A stretch of 64,000 bases of DNA from Chrysomallon squamiferum (lineage: Eukaryota > Mollusca > Gastropoda > Neomphalida > Peltospiridae). Made by a program: the position numbers and the translations under genes. The stretch is from contig CM022665.1 in NCBI GenBank assembly GCA_012295275.1, positions 6,759,976 through 6,823,975 of the forward strand. Reading direction: 5' to 3'. Below the pieces are notes generated by a model that worked only from the letters and a program-made list of their open reading frames with translations, was not told the DNA's origin and did not search any database. Positions 9,600 to 24,622 of this stretch are shown here, in pieces (the stretch's first letter is position 1; the number at the start of each line of letters is the position of its first letter).

Positions 9600-12500
9600 G
9601 AAAGGAAATGCTGACACGTCGCACTGGCATCACTTCGTCGTTCGGGTTCTGCGGAAACCTACGGTGAGGACTTCGAGAATTCATGTTCTCTGTAAGCACT
9701 ATTTACTTAAAGAAAAGTCTATATCTTCCATTTAGTTTTTAATTACATTATTTTTTATAAAGGTAACTGATTAACTGTCACTAATTTTAGTGCATTCTAA
9801 GATTAATGAGTAATGTTTGAAAATGTAGTACTAAATGCTCTTAGAAATATCTTCTTTGGGGGTGGGTAATCACCGTTTAGTTGACAGATTGCGTCGGTGT
9901 CATTTAGCTGCACAGTTCGAGAAAGAAAAGTGGGTCCAAATTAAGCCAGCCAAGAGAAGAATTATTTTCATTAAAGGTTCTCCGAGTTGCATTGACTTGA
10001 TCTAGGTACTGCTTTAAAGTTGCACGTAATGCTTTTCCTCTTTTTGCAAGCTACATTTTTTTTTCCAGTTTCAATTTTGAGAAGCTTTCAGACAATTATA
10101 TAATATGTCAATGGTATTTATCAACTTCCAAAATAAATTCATTAGCACTGCTAATTGAGAGGAATTCATTTTGTTGTACATGTACTTTGATAACGTGAAG
10201 AATAGTGGCTTCGGTTTTGGGAGGTGGGCAGTAGTATGTAACCGACTTTCAATTTACAGATCACAAAGAACAAATTATGCAAGAAAATGAAGAATTCATG
10301 TAAGCAAATGTTACCTTTTCATCACCATCACTTAATTGTATGGTAGAATTATTAATTTCTTTTTCCTTCCTTTATTTTTCCAAATAATTTTCACTATGTA
10401 GCATATTGTTTGTGTACTGATTCAGATTTTTGTTTTTTGCATAAATTTAATTTAATTTTTTTTTTTTAAATATCGGTATGTCTGGGAGGGGTGGGTAATG
10501 AACATTTTATTTAGCAGGTCGAAAGAAAGTTTGAAACGAAATCCCATTCCAGGTGGGCGATGGATGACAGGAATTTTGCAATTCCAGAATGGGGAAGATT
10601 TCATTTTGCAATTCAAGATGTCGCGAAGTGCGTGGAATGCTTTCGGAATACAAAATAATTTCATTTGGAAAGGGGGAAACAACACAAATCATTTTACAAG
10701 TCAAGAGATGGAAGATAATCTAGTAAGCAAAAAGCTAACGAATTTCTTGAGGCTATTATAAATTAAATGTAAATGCACATGAATAAGAATTGAAGTAAAT
10801 AGATACCATCTCAGTTGGAGGCATTAGTTAGGAGATTGTCCAGATAGATAACATGTTTTATTAACAGATTTCTGAATACGAAAGAAATAATGCAATAGAG
10901 TAAAGATTCACAGCGGCTCGTATGTGTCAAGATTGTTTCCTAAAAGCGAAGACGATATGTTAGAATGTGTGCTGCCAGCAAGATATAGAAGTTTTGTGAG
11001 AATTCGGTTAGAGACCATGTTACTTGAAGAAACACAAGAAATGTGTGAGAGACTATCAGTTTTGTGTTACTGTTGCTGTCGTTTTGTTTTGTTATTTTAA
11101 AAATTTTGTTATTGTTTAGATTTTGTGCTTTTAATTGTGATACATTTTTTTGTTATTGTTATTTAAATTATTGAGTGTTAAATGTGATACATTTTTTAGT
11201 GAGTCAATTACCTTTTGGTTAAGTGTGTAAAAGTTGAGCAACTTCTTTATTTAAATAAACTTTCATTTCACTATATGTAACAAATCCCATCTTGTTTTTG
11301 TTTGAATTGTGGGTGGGTTGGGGGAACACGTAATCCAAAATCTAATTTGCAGGAAAGGAAATGCTGACACGTCGCACTGGCGTCACTTCGTCGTTCGGGT
11401 TCTGCGGAAGTGTACGGTGAGGACTTATAGAATTCAGGTTCTGTGTTAGCACTATTTACCTAAAAGAAAAGTCTAAATCTTCCATTTGGTTTTTAATTAC
11501 ATTATTTTTATAAAGGTAACTGATTAACTGTCACTAATTTTAGTGCATTTTAAGATTAATGAGTAATGTTTGAAAATGTAATACTTAAATGCGTTTAGAA
11601 ATATCTTCTTTGGGGGTGGGTAATCACCGTTTAGTTGACAGATTGCGTCGGTGTCATTTAGCTGCAGAAAGAAAAGTGGTCCAAATTAAGCCAGCCAAGA
11701 GAAGAATTATTTTCATTAAAGGTTCTCCGAGTTGCATTGACTTGATCTAGGTACTGCTTTAAAGTTGCACGTAATGCTTTTCCTCTTTTTGCAAGCTACA
11801 TTTTTTTTTCCAGTTTCAATTTTGAGAAGCTTTCAGACAATTATATAATATGTCAATGGTATTTATCAACTTCCAAAATAAATTCATTAGCACTGCTAAT
11901 TGAGAGGAATTCATTTTTGTTGTACATGTACTTTGATAACGTGAAGAATAATGGCTTCAGTTTTGGGAGGTGGGCAGTAGTATGTAACCGACTTTCAATT
12001 TACAGATCACAAAGAACAAATTATGCAAGAAAATGAAGAATTCATGTAAGCAAATGTTTCCTTTTTCATCACCATCACTTGATTGTATGGTACAATTATT
12101 AATTTCTTTTTCCATCCTTTATTTTTCCAAATAATTTTCACTATATAGCATATTGTTTGTGTACTGATTCAGATTTTTGTTTGTTGCACAGTTGAAATTT
12201 TGTATTATTTTTTTAAAATATCGGTATGTGTTGTGGGGTGGGTAATAAAATTTTATTCAGCAGGTTGAAAGAAATTTTGAAACGAGATCCCATTCCAGGT
12301 GGGCAGTTGGATGAGAGGAATTTTTCAATTAAGAGATGTCCCGAAGTGCATAGAATGCTTTCGGAAAGAGACAAAATTTCATTTGGATAGGGGGAAACTG
12401 AACGTGAAATAATTTACAAGTCAAGAGATGGAAGATAATCTAGTAAGCAAAAAGCTCATGAATTTCTTCAAGCTGTTGTCACTAATGAATTGTAAATTAA

Positions 12501-14575
12501 ATTTAAATTGACCAGTAAGAATTCAGATAAACAGATTTCACTTTCTGTCGGAAATGCAAGATGCAAAGACCATCTCAGTTAGATGCATTAGTTAGGAGAT
12601 TGTCGAGATAGATAACATGTTTTATTAACAGAATACGAAAGAAATAACCCAATAGAGTAAAGATTCAGAGCGGCTCATGTGTGAAGATCGTTTCCTAAAA
12701 GTGAAGACGATGTGTTAGAATGTGTGCTGCCAGCAAGAAACAGAAGTTTTGTGAGAATTCGGTTATTTGAAGAAATGGCAAAAATGTGTGAGAGACTTAT
12801 CAGCTTTGTGTTACTGTTGCTGTTGTTTTGTTTTGTTATTTTAAAAATGTTGTTATTACTTAGATTTTGTGCTTTTAATTGTGCGACCTTTTTTTTATTA
12901 TTACAAAACTTTTGAGTGTTAAATGTGATCGATTTTTTAGTGAGTCATTTAGCTTTTGGTTAAGTGTGTAAGAGTTGAGCAACTTCTTTATTTAAATAAA
13001 CTTTCATTTCGCTATATGTAACAAATCCCAACATGTTTTTAATTAATTGCGGGTGGGTTGGGGGGAACACGTAATCCAAAATCTAATTTGCAGGAAAGGA
13101 AACGCTAACACGTCGCACTGGAATCACTTCGGCATTCAGGTTCTGCGGAAACCTACGGTGAGGACTTCAAGAATTCATGTTCTCTGTAAGCACTGTTTAC
13201 TTAAAGAAAAGTCTAAATCTTCCATTTAGTTTTTAATTACATTATTTTTATAAAGGTAACTGATTAACTGTCACTAATTTTAGTGCATTCTAAGGTTAAT
13301 GAGTAATGTTTGACAATGTAGTACTAAATGCTCTTAGAATATTTTCTTTGGGGGTGGGTAATCACCGTTTCGTTGACAGATTGCGTCGGTGTCATTTAGC
13401 TGCAGAGTTCCGAGAAAGAAAAGGGGGCACAAATTAAACCAGCCAAGAGAAGAATTGTTTTCATTAAAGGTTCTCCGAGTTGCATTGGCTTGATCTAGGT
13501 ACTGCTTTAAAGTTGCACATAATGCTTTGGCTGTTTTTTCGAAGCTACATTTTTTTTCCAGTTTTAATATTGAGAAGCTTTTAGGTAATTATATAATACT
13601 TCAGTGGTATTTATCAACTTCCAAAATAAATTCATTAGCATTGGTAATTGACAGGAATTTATTTTTGTTGTACATGTGTTTGTTGCATAAATTGAATTTT
13701 TTTTTTTTTTTTTATATAAATATCGGTATGTCTGGGTGGGGTGGGTAATGAACATTTTATTTAGCAGGTTGAAAGGAAGTTTGAAACGAAATCCCATTCC
13801 AGGTAGGCGATGGTTGACAGGAATTTTGCAATTCCAGTGCGGGAAGATTTCATTTTGCAATTCGAGATGTCGCGAAGTGCGTGGAATGCTTTCGGAAATC
13901 GAAATAATTTCATATGGAAAGGGGGAAACTCAACACAAATTATCTTACAAGTCAAGAGATGGAAGATAATTTAGTAAGCAAAAAGCTAACGAATTTCTTT
14001 AGGATATTTGTAAATTAAATGTAAATGCATCAGTAAGAATTGAAGTCAATAGAGACCATCTAAGTTGGAGGCATTAGGAGATTGTCGAGATAGATAACAT
14101 GTTTTATTAACAGATTTCTGAATAAGAAATAAATCACCCAATATACTAAAGATTCAGCATGGCTCGTATGTGTGAAGACGATGTGTTAGAATGTGTGCTG
14201 CCAGCAAGATATAGAAGTTTTGTGAGAATTCAATTAGAGACCATGTTCCTAGAAGAAACACAAGAATCGTGTGAGAGACTTATCAGTTTTGTGTTACTGT
14301 TGCTGTTGTTTTGTTTTGTTATTTTAAAAATGTTGTTATTGTTTAGATTTTGTGCTTTTAATTCTGAGACCTATTCTTTATTATTAAAAAAATTTTGAGT
14401 GTTAAATGTGATACATTTTTTAGTGAGTCATTTACCTTTTGGTTAAGTGTGTAAGAGTTGAGCAACTTCTTTATTTAAATAAACTTTCCTTTGACCATAT
14501 GTAACAAATCCCAACATGTTTTTAATTAATTGCGGGTGGGTTGGGGGAACACGTAATCCAAAATCTAATTTGCAG
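9600..14575 (+). repeat. Higher-order repeat unit, copy 2 (A-B-C)
   Basis: This unit is 4976 bases: A 9600-11352, B 11353-13093, C 13094-14575. It is near-identical to the neighbouring units. Private variants distinguish it. The E2 upstream G run is shortened, with CACCGTTTAGTTGACAG in both A (near 9880) and B (near 11630). E4 of A has AATGGGG instead of AGCGGG, which changes the frame. Confidence 0.85.
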
Positions 14576-17500
14576 GAAAGGAAATGCTGACACGTCGCAC
14601 TGGCATCACTTCGTCGTTCGGGTTCTGCGGAAACCTACGGTGAGGACTTCGAGAATTCATGTTCTCTGTAAGCACTATTTACTTAAAGAAAAGTCTATAT
14701 CTTCCATTTAGTTTTTAATTACATTATTTTTTATAAAGGTAACTGATTAACTGTCACTAATTTTAGTGCATTCTAAGATTAATGAGTAATGTTTGAAAAT
14801 GTAGTACTAAATGCTCTTAGAAATATCTTCTTTGGGGGGGTGGGTAATCACCGTTTCGTTGACAGATTGCGTCGGTGTCATTTAGCTGCACAGTTCCGAG
14901 AAAGAAAAGTGGGTCCAAATTAAGCCAGCCAAGAGAAGAATTATTTTCATTAAAGGTTCTCCGAGTTGCATTGACTTGATCTAGGTACTGCTTTAAAGTT
15001 GCACGTAATGCTTTTCCTCTTTTTGCAAGCTACATTTTTTTTTCCAGTTTCAATTTTGAGAAGCTTTCAGACAATTATATAATATGTCAATGGTATTTAT
15101 CAACTTCCAAAATAAATTCATTAGCACTGCTAATTGAGAGGAATTCATTTTTGTTGTACATGTACTTTGATAACGTGAAGAATAGTGGCTTCGGTTTTGG
15201 GAGGTGGGCAGTAGTATGTAACCGACTTTCAATTTACAGATCACAAAGAACAAATTATGCAAGAAAATGAAGAATTCATGTAAGCAAATGTTACCTTTTT
15301 CATCACCATCACTTAATTGTATGGTAGAATTATTAATTTCTTTTTCCTTCCTTTATTTTTCCAAATAATTTTCACTATGTAGCATATTGTTTGTGTACTG
15401 ATTCAGATTTTTGTTTTTTGCATAAATTTAATTTAATTTTTTTTTTTTAAATATCGGTATGTCTGGGAGGGGTGGGTAATGAACATTTTATTTAGCAGGT
15501 CGAAAGAAAGTTTGAAACGAAATCCCATTCCAGGTGGGCGATGGATGACAGGAATTTTGCAATTCCAGAGCGGGAAGATTTCATTTTGCAATTCAAGATG
15601 TCGCGAAGTGCGTGGAATGCTTTCGGAATACAAAATAATTTCATTTGGAAAGGGGGAAACAACACAAATCATTTTACAAGTCAAGAGATGGAAGATAATC
15701 TAGTAAGCAAAAAGCTAACGAATTTCTTGAGGCTATTATAAATTAAATGTAAATGCACATGAATAAGAATTGAAGTAAATAGATACCATCTCAGTTGGAG
15801 GCATTAGTTAGGAGATTGTCCAGATAGATAACATGTTTTATTAACAGATTTCTGAATACGAAAGAAATAATGCAATAGAGTAAAGATTCACAGCTCGTAT
15901 GTGTCAAGATTGTTTCCTAAAAGTTTAAGACGATATGTTAGAATGTGTGCTGCCAGCAAGATATAGAAGTTTTGTGAGAATTCGGTTAGAGACCATGTTA
16001 CTTGAAGAAACACAAGAAATGTGTGAGAGACTATCAGTTTTGTGTTACTGTTGCTGTCGTTTTGTTTTGTTATTTTAAAAATTTTGTTATTGTTTAGATT
16101 TTGTGCTTTTAATTGTGATACATTTTTTTGTTATTGTTATTTAAATTATTGAGTGTTAAATGTGATACATTTTTTAGTGAGTCAATTACCTTTTGGTTAA
16201 GTGTGTAAAAGTTGAGCAACTTCTTTATTTAAATAAACTTTCATTTCACTATATGTAACAAATCCCATCTTGTTTTTGTTTGAATTGCGGGTGGGTTGGG
16301 GGAACACGTAATCCAAAATCTAATTTGCAGGAAAGGAAATGCTGACACGTCGCACTGGCGTCACTTCGTCGTTCGGGTTCTGCGGAAGTGTACGGTGAGG
16401 ACTTATAGAATTCAGGTTCTGTGTTAGCACTATTTACCTAAAAGAAAAGTCTAAATCTTCCATTTGGTTTTTAATTACATTATTTTTATAAAGGTAACTG
16501 ATTAACTGTCACTAATTTTAGTGCATTTTAAGATTAATGAGTAATGTTTGAAAATGTAATACTTAAATGCGTTTAGAAATATCTTCTTTGGGGGGGTGGG
16601 TAATCACCGTTTCGTTGACAGATTGCGTCGGTGTCATTTAGCTGCAGAAAGAAAAGTGGTCCAAATTAAGCCAGCCAAGAGAAGAATTATTTTCATTAAA
16701 GGTTCTCCGAGTTGCATTGACTTGATCTAGGTACTGCTTTAAAGTTGCACGTAATGCTTTTCCTCTTTTGCAAGCTACATTTTTTTTTTCCAGTTTCAAT
16801 TTTGAGAAGCTTTCAGACAATTATATAATATGTCAATGGTATTTATCAACTTCCAAAATAAATTCATTAGCACTGCTAATTGAGAGGAATTCATTTTTGT
16901 TGTACATGTACTTTGATAACGTGAAGAATAATGGCTTCAGTTTTGGGAGGTGGGCAGTAGTATGTAACCGACTTTCAATTTACAGATCACAAAGAACAAA
17001 TTATGCAAGAAAATGAAGAATTCATGTAAGCAAATGTTTCCTTTTTCATCACCATCACTTGATTGTATGGTACAATTATTAATTTCTTTTTCCATCCTTT
17101 ATTTTTCCAAATAATTTTCACTATATAGCATATTGTTTGTGTACTGATTCAGATTTTTGTTTGTTGCACAGTTGAAATTTTGTATTATTTTTTTTAAAAT
17201 ATCGGTATGTGTTGTGGGGTGGGTAATAAAATTTTATTCAGCAGGTTGAAAGAAATTTTGAAACGAGATCCCATTCCAGGTGGGCAGTTGGATGAGAGGA
17301 ATTTTTCAATTAAGAGATGTCCCGAAGTGCATAGAATGCTTTCGGAAAGAGACAAAATTTCATTTGGATAGGGGGAAACTGAACGTGAAATAATTTACAA
17401 GTCAAGAGATGGAAGATAATCTAGTAAGCAAAAAGCTCATGAATTTCTTCAAGCTGTTGTCACTAATGAATTGTAAATTAAATTTAAATTGACCAGTAAG

Positions 17501-19556
17501 AATTCAGATAAACAGATTTCACTTTCTGTCGGAAATGCAAGATGCAAAGACCATCTCAGTTAGATGCATCAGTTAGGAGATTGTCGAGATAGATAACATG
17601 TTTTATTAACAGAATACGAAAGAAATAACCCAATAGAGTAAAGATTCAGAGCGGCTCATGTGTGAAGATCGTTTCCTAAAAGTGAAGACGATGTGTTAGA
17701 ATGTGTGCTGCCAGCAAGAAACAGAAGTTTTGTGAGAATTCGGTTATTTGAAGAAATGGCAAAAATGTGTGAGAGACTTATCAGCTTTGTGTTACTGTTG
17801 CTGTTGTTTTGTTTTGTTATTTTAAAAATGTTGTTATTACTTAGATTTTGTGCTTTTAATTGTGCGACCTTTTTTTTATTATTACAAAACTTTTGAGTGT
17901 TAAATGTGATCGATTTTTTAGTGAGTCATTTAGCTTTTGGTTAAGTGTGTAAGAGTTGAGCAACTTCTTTATTTAAATAAACTTTCATTTCGCTATATGT
18001 AACAAATCCCAACATGTTTTTAATTAATTGCGGGTGGGTTGGGGGGAACACGTAATCCAAAATCTAATTTGCAGGAAAGGAAACGCTAACACGTCGCACT
18101 GGAATCACTTCGGCATTCAGGTTCTGCGGAAACCTACGGTGAGGACTTCAAGAATTCATGTTCTCTGTAAGCACTGTTTACTTAAAGAAAAGTCTAAATC
18201 TTCCATTTAGTTTTTAATTACATTATTTTTATAAAGGTAACTGATTAACTGTCACTAATTTTAGTGCATTCTAAGGTTAATGAGTAATGTTTGACAATGT
18301 AGTACTAAATGCTCTTAGAATATTTTCTTTGGGGGTGGGTAATCACCGTTTCGTTGACAGATTGCGTCGGTGTCATTTAGCTGCAGAGTTCCGAGAAAGA
18401 AAAGGGGGCACAAATTAAACCAGCCAAGAGAAGAATTGTTTTCATTAAAGGTTCTCCGAGTTGCATTGGCTTGATCTAGGTACTGCTTTAAAGTTGCACA
18501 TAATGCTTTGGCTGTTTTTTCGAAGCTACATTTTTTTTCCAGTTTTAATATTGAGAAGCTTTTAGGTAATTATATAATACTTCAGTGGTATTTATCAACT
18601 TCCAAAATAAATTCATTAGCATTGGTAATTGACAGGAATTTATTTTTGTTGTACATGTGTTTGTTGCATAAATTGAATTTTTTTTTTTTTTTTTATATAA
18701 ATATCGGTATGTCTGGGTGGGGTGGGTAATGAACATTTTATTTAGCAGGTTGAAAGGAAGTTTGAAACGAAATCCCATTCCAGGTAGGCGATGGTTGACA
18801 GGAATTTTGCAATTCCAGTGCGGGAAGATTTCATTTTGCAATTCGAGATGTCGCGGGTGCGTGGAATGCTTTCGGAAATCGAAATAATTTCATATGGAAA
18901 GGGGGAAACTCAACACAAATTATCTTACAAGTCAAGAGATGGAAGATAATTTAGTAAGCAAAAAGCTAACGAATTTCTTTAGGATATTTGTAAATTAAAT
19001 GTAAATGCATCAGTAAGAATTGAAGTCAATAGAGACCATCTAAGTTGGAGGCATTAGGAGATTGTCGAGATAGATAACATGTTTTATTAACAGATTTCTG
19101 AATAAGAAATAAATCACCCAATATACTAAAGATTCAGCATGGCTCAGTATGTGTGAAGACGATGTGTTAGAATGTGTGCTGCCAGCAAGATATAGAAGTT
19201 TTGTGAGAATTCAATTAGAGACCATGTTCCTAGAAGAAACACAAGAATCGTGTGAGAGACTTATCAGTTTTGTGTTACTGTTACTGTTGTTTTGTTTTGT
19301 TATTTTAAAAATGTTGTTATTGTTTAGATTTTGTGCTTTTAATTCTGAGACCTATTCTTTATTATTAAAAAAATTTTGAGTGTTAAATGTGATACATTTT
19401 TTAGTGAGTCATTTACCTTTTGGTTAAGTGTGTAAGAGTTGAGCAACTTCTTTATTTAAATAAACTTTCCTTTGACCATATGTAACAAATCCCAACATGT
19501 TTTTAATTAATTGCGGGTGGGTTGGGGGAACACGTAATCCAAAATCTAATTTGCAG
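14576..19556 (+). repeat. Higher-order repeat unit, copy 3 (A-B-C)
   Basis: This unit is 4981 bases: A 14576-16330, B 16331-18074, C 18075-19556. Private variants are CACAGCTCG with AAAGTTTAAGAC in E5 of A (near 15890-15930), TCGCGGGTGCG in E4 of C (near 18852) and a CTCAGTATG insertion near 19143. These independent small changes argue that copies 2 and 3 are real separate copies. Confidence 0.85.
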
Positions 19557-22500
19557 GAAAGGAAATGCTGACACGTCGCACTGGCATCACTTCGTCGTTC
19601 GGGTTCTGCGGAAACCTACGGTGAGGACTTCGAGAATTCATGTTCTCTGTAAGCACTATTTACTTAAAGAAAAGTCTATATCTTCCATTTAGTTTTTAAT
19701 TACATTATTTTTTATAAAGGTAACTGATTAACTGTCACTAATTTTAGTGCATTCTAAGATTAATGAGTAATGTTTGAAAATGTAGTACTAAATGCTCTTA
19801 GAAATATCTTCTTTGGGGGGGTGGGTAATCACCGTTTCGTTGACAGATTGCGTCGGTGTCATTTAGCTGCACAGTTCCGAGAAAGAAAAGTGGGTCCAAA
19901 TTAAGCCAGCCAAGAGAAGAATTATTTTCATTAAAGGTTCTCCGAGTTGCATTGACTTGATCTAGGTACTGCTTTAAAGTTGCACGTAATGCTTTTCCTC
20001 TTTTTGCAAGCTACATTTTTTTTTCCAGTTTCAATTTTGAGAAGCTTTCAGACAATTATATAATATGTCAATGGTATTTATCAACTTCCAAAATAAATTC
20101 ATTAGCACTGCTAATTGAGAGGAATTCATTTTTGTTGTACATGTACTTTGATAACGTGAAGAATAGTGGCTTCGGTTTTGGGAGGTGGGCAGTAGTATGT
20201 AACCGACTTTCAATTTACAGATCACAAAGAACAAATTATGCAAGAAAATGAAGAATTCATGTAAGCAAATGTTACCTTTTTCATCACCATCACTTAATTG
20301 TATGGTAGAATTATTAATTTCTTTTTCCTTCCTTTATTTTTCCAAATAATTTTCACTATGTAGCATATTGTTTGTGTACTGATTCAGATTTTTGTTTTTT
20401 GCATAAATTTAATTTAATTTTTTTTTTTTAAATATCGGTATGTCTGGGAGGGGTGGGTAATGAACATTTTATTTAGCAGGTCGAAAGAAAGTTTGAAACG
20501 AAATCCCATTCCAGGTGGGCGATGGATGACAGGAATTTTGCAATTCCAGAGCGGGAAGATTTCATTTTGCAATTCAAGATGTCGCGAAGTGCGTGGAATG
20601 CTTTCGGAATACAAAATAATTTCATTTGGAAAGGGGGAAACAACACAAATCATTTTACAAGTCAAGAGATGGAAGATAATCTAGTAAGCAAAAAGCTAAC
20701 GAATTTCTTGAGGCTATTATAAATTAAATGTAAATGCACATGAATAAGAATTGAAGTAAATAGATACCATCTCAGTTGGAGGCATTAGTTAGGAGATTGT
20801 CCAGATAGATAACATGTTTTATTAACAGATTTCTGAATACGAAAGAAATAATGCAATAGAGTAAAGATTCACAGCGGCTCGTATGTGTCAAGATTGTTTC
20901 CTAAAAGCGAAGACGATATGTTAGAATGTGTGCTGCCAGCAAGATATAGAAGTTTTGTGAGAATTCGGTTAGAGACCATGTTACTTGAAGAAACACAAGA
21001 AATGTGTGAGAGACTATCAGTTTTGTGTTACTGTTGCTGTCGTTTTGTTTTGTTATTTTAAAAATTTTGTTATTGTTTAGATTTTGTGCTTTTAATTGTG
21101 ATACATTTTTTGTTATTGTTATTTAAATTATTGAGTGTTAAATGTGATACATTTTTTAGTGAGTCAATTACCTTTTGGTTAAGTGTGTAAAAGTTGAGCA
21201 ACTTCTTTATTTAAATAAACTTTCATTTCACTATATGTAACAAATCCCATCTTGTTTTTGTTTGAATTGCGGGTGGGTTGGGGGAACACGTAATCCAAAA
21301 TCTAATTTGCAGGAAAGGAAATGCTGACACGTCGCACTGGCGTCACTTCGTCGTTCGGGTTCTGCGGAAGTGTACGGTGAGGACTTATAGAATTCAGGTT
21401 CTGTGTTAGCACTATTTACCTAAAAGAAAAGTCTAAATCTTCCATTTGGTTTTTAATTACATTATTTTTATAAAGGTAACTGATTAACTGTCACTAATTT
21501 TAGTGCATTTTAAGATTAATGAGTAATGTTTGAAAATGTAATACTTAAATGCGTTTAGAAATATCTTCTTTGGGGGGGTGGGTAATCACCGTTTCGTTGA
21601 CAGATTGCGTCGGTGTCATTTAGCTGCAGAAAGAAAAGTGGTCCAAATTAAGCCAGCCAAGAGAAGAATTATTTTCATTAAAGGTTCTCCGAGTTGCATT
21701 GACTTGATCTAGGTACTGCTTTAAAGTTGCACGTAATGCTTTTCCTCTTTTTGCAAGCTACATTTTTTTTTCCAGTTTCAATTTTGAGAAGCTTTCAGAC
21801 AATTATATAATATGTCAATGGTATTTATCAACTTCCAAAATAAATTCATTAGCACTGCTAATTGAGAGGAATTCATTTTTGTTGTACATGTACTTTGATA
21901 ACGTGAAGAATAATGGCTTCAGTTTTGGGAGGTGGGCAGTAGTATGTAACCGACTTTCAATTTACAGATCACAAAGAACAAATTATGCAAGAAAATGAAG
22001 AATTCATGTAAGCAAATGTTTCCTTTTTCATCACCATCACTTGATTGTATGGTACAATTATTAATTTCTTTTTCCATCCTTTATTTTTCCAAATAATTTT
22101 CACTATATAGCATATTGTTTGTGTACTGATTCAGATTTTTGTTTGTTGCACAGTTGAAATTTTGTATTATTTTTTAAAATATCGGTATGTGTTGTGGGGT
22201 GGGTAATAAAATTTTATTCAGCAGGTTGAAAGAAATTTTGAAACGAGATCCCATTCCAGGTGGGCAGTTGGATGAGAGGAATTTTTCAATTAAGAGATGT
22301 CCCGAAGTGCATAGAATGCTTTCGGAAAGAGACAAAATTTCATTTGGATAGGGGGAAACTGAACGTGAAATAATTTACAAGTCAAGAGATGGAAGATAAT
22401 CTAGTAAGCAAAAAGCTCATGAATTTCTTCAAGCTGTTGTCACTAATGAATTGTAAATTAAATTTAAATTGACCAGTAAGAATTCAGATAAACAGATTTC

Positions 22501-24622
22501 ACTTTCTGTCGAAATGCAAGATGCAAAGACCATCTCAGTTAGATGCATTAGTTAGGAGATTGTGAGATAGATAACATGTTTTATTAACAGAATACGAAAG
22601 AAATAACCCAATAGAGTAAAGATTCAGAGCTGCTCATGTGTGAAGATCGTTTCCTAAAAGTGAAGACGATGTGTTAGAATGTGTGCTGCCAGCAAGAAAC
22701 AGAAGTTTTGTGAGAATTAGAGTTATTTGAAGAAATGGCAAAAATGTGTGAGAGACTTATCAGCTTTGTGTTACTGTTGCTGTTGTTTTGTTTTGTTATT
22801 TTAAAATGTTGTTATTATTACTTAGATTTTTGTGCTTTTAATTGATGCGACCTTTTTTTTATTATTACAAAACTTTTGAGTGTTAAATGTGATCGATTTT
22901 TTAGTGAGTCATTTAGCTTTTGGTTAAGTGTGTAAGAGTTGAGCAACTTCTTTATTTAAATAAACTTTCATTTCGCTATATGTAACAAATCCCAACATGT
23001 TTTTAATTAATTGCGGGTGGGTTGGGGGGAACACGTAATCCAAAATCTAATTTGCAGGAAAGGAAACGCTAACACGTCGCACTGGAATCACTTCGGCATT
23101 CAGGTTCTGCGGAAACCTACGGTGAGGACTTCAAGAATTCATGTTCTCTGTAAGCACTGTTTACTTAAAGAAAAGTCTAAATCTTCCATTTAGTTTTTAA
23201 TTACATTATTTTTATAAAGGTAACTGATTAACTGTCACTAATTTTAGTGCATTCTAAGGTTAATGAGTAATGTTTGACAATGTAGTACTAAATGCTCTTA
23301 GAATATTTTCTTTGGGGGTGGGTAATCACCGTTTTAGTTGACAGATTGCGTCGGTGTCATTTAGCTGCAGAAAGAGAAAAAAGGGGTCCAAATTAAACCA
23401 GCCAAGAGAAGAATTATTTTCATTAAAGGTTCTCCGAGTTGCATTGACTTGATCTAGGTACTGCTTTAAAGTTGCACATAATGCTTTGGCTGTTTTTTCG
23501 AAGCTACATTTTTTTTCCAGTTTTAATATTGAGAAGCTTTTAGGTAATTATATAATACTTCAGTGGTATTTATCAACTTCCAAAATAAATTCATTAGCAT
23601 TGGTAATTGACAGGAATTTATTTTTGTTGTACTTTGATAACGTGAAGAATAATGGTGTTTGTTTTTGCATAAATTGAATTTTTTTTTTTTTTTATAAATA
23701 TGATTGTATGGTACAATTATTAATTTCTTTTTGTCTTTATTTTTCCAAATAATTTTAATGAACATTTTATTGATTCAGGTTTTGTTTGTTGAAGTTTGAA
23801 ATTTAAATCCCATTCCATAAAATTTTATTCAGCAGGTTGAAAGAAATTTTGAGATCCAATTCCAGGTGGGCAGTTGGATGAGAGGAATTTTGCAATTCGA
23901 GAGATGTCCCGAAGTGCATGGAATGCTTTCGAAAGAGAAAAATTTCATATGGAAAGGGGGGAAACTCAACACAAATTATCTTACAAGTCAAGAGATGGAA
24001 GATAATTTAGTAAGCAAAAAGCTAATGAATTTCTTTAGGATATTTGTAAATTAAATGTAAATGCATCAGTAAGAATTGAAGTCAATAGAGACCATCTCGG
24101 AAAGTTGGAGGCATTAGGAGAGAGAGATTGTCGAGATAGATAACATGTTTTATTAACAGATTTTCTGAATAAGAAATAAACCCAATAGAGTAATATACTA
24201 AAGATTCAGCATGAAGGCTTCCTAAAAGTGAAGACGATGTGTTAGAATGTGTGCTGCCAGCAAGATATAGAAGTTTTGTGAGAATTCAATTAGAGACCAT
24301 TTGAAGAAACACAAAATGTGTGAGAGACTTATCAGTTTTGTGTTACTGTTGCTGTTGTTTTGTTTTGTTATTTTAAAAATGTTGTTATTGTTTAGATTTT
24401 GTGCTTTTAATTCTGAGACCTATTTTTTATTATTAAAAAATTTTGAGTGTTAAATGTGATACATTTTTTAGTGAGTCATTTACCTTTTGGTTAAGTGTGT
24501 AAGAGTTGAGCAACTTCTTTATTTAAATAAACTTTCCTTTGACCATATGTAACAAATCCCAACATGTTTTTAATTAATTATGGGTGGGTTGGGGAACACG
24601 TAATCCAAAATCTAATTTGCAG
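19557..24622 (+). repeat. Higher-order repeat unit, copy 4, last third irregular
   Basis: This unit is 5066 bases: A 19557-21312, B 21313-23057, and a C-like monomer 23058-24622 that is 1565 instead of about 1482 bases. From about 22.5 kb small indels accumulate. Between about 23.35 and 24.7 kb, pieces typical of B and of C alternate within single cassettes, for example GAGACCATTTGAAGAAACAC near 24295. This may be a real recombinant or a blended consensus. Confidence 0.75.

Noticed and set aside
3748-20665. Minus-strand open frames of 60-98 codons over each E4 and E2b cassette
   Set aside because: They run antisense to all splice signals, repeat only because the array repeats, and end in low-complexity poly-Lys from T runs. 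They are shadows of stop-poor cassettes.
4615-24622. CRISPR-like or LTR element array
   Set aside because: Units are far too long for CRISPR, the setting is an animal genome with introns, and no reverse transcriptase, integrase, terminal repeats or target duplications are seen.
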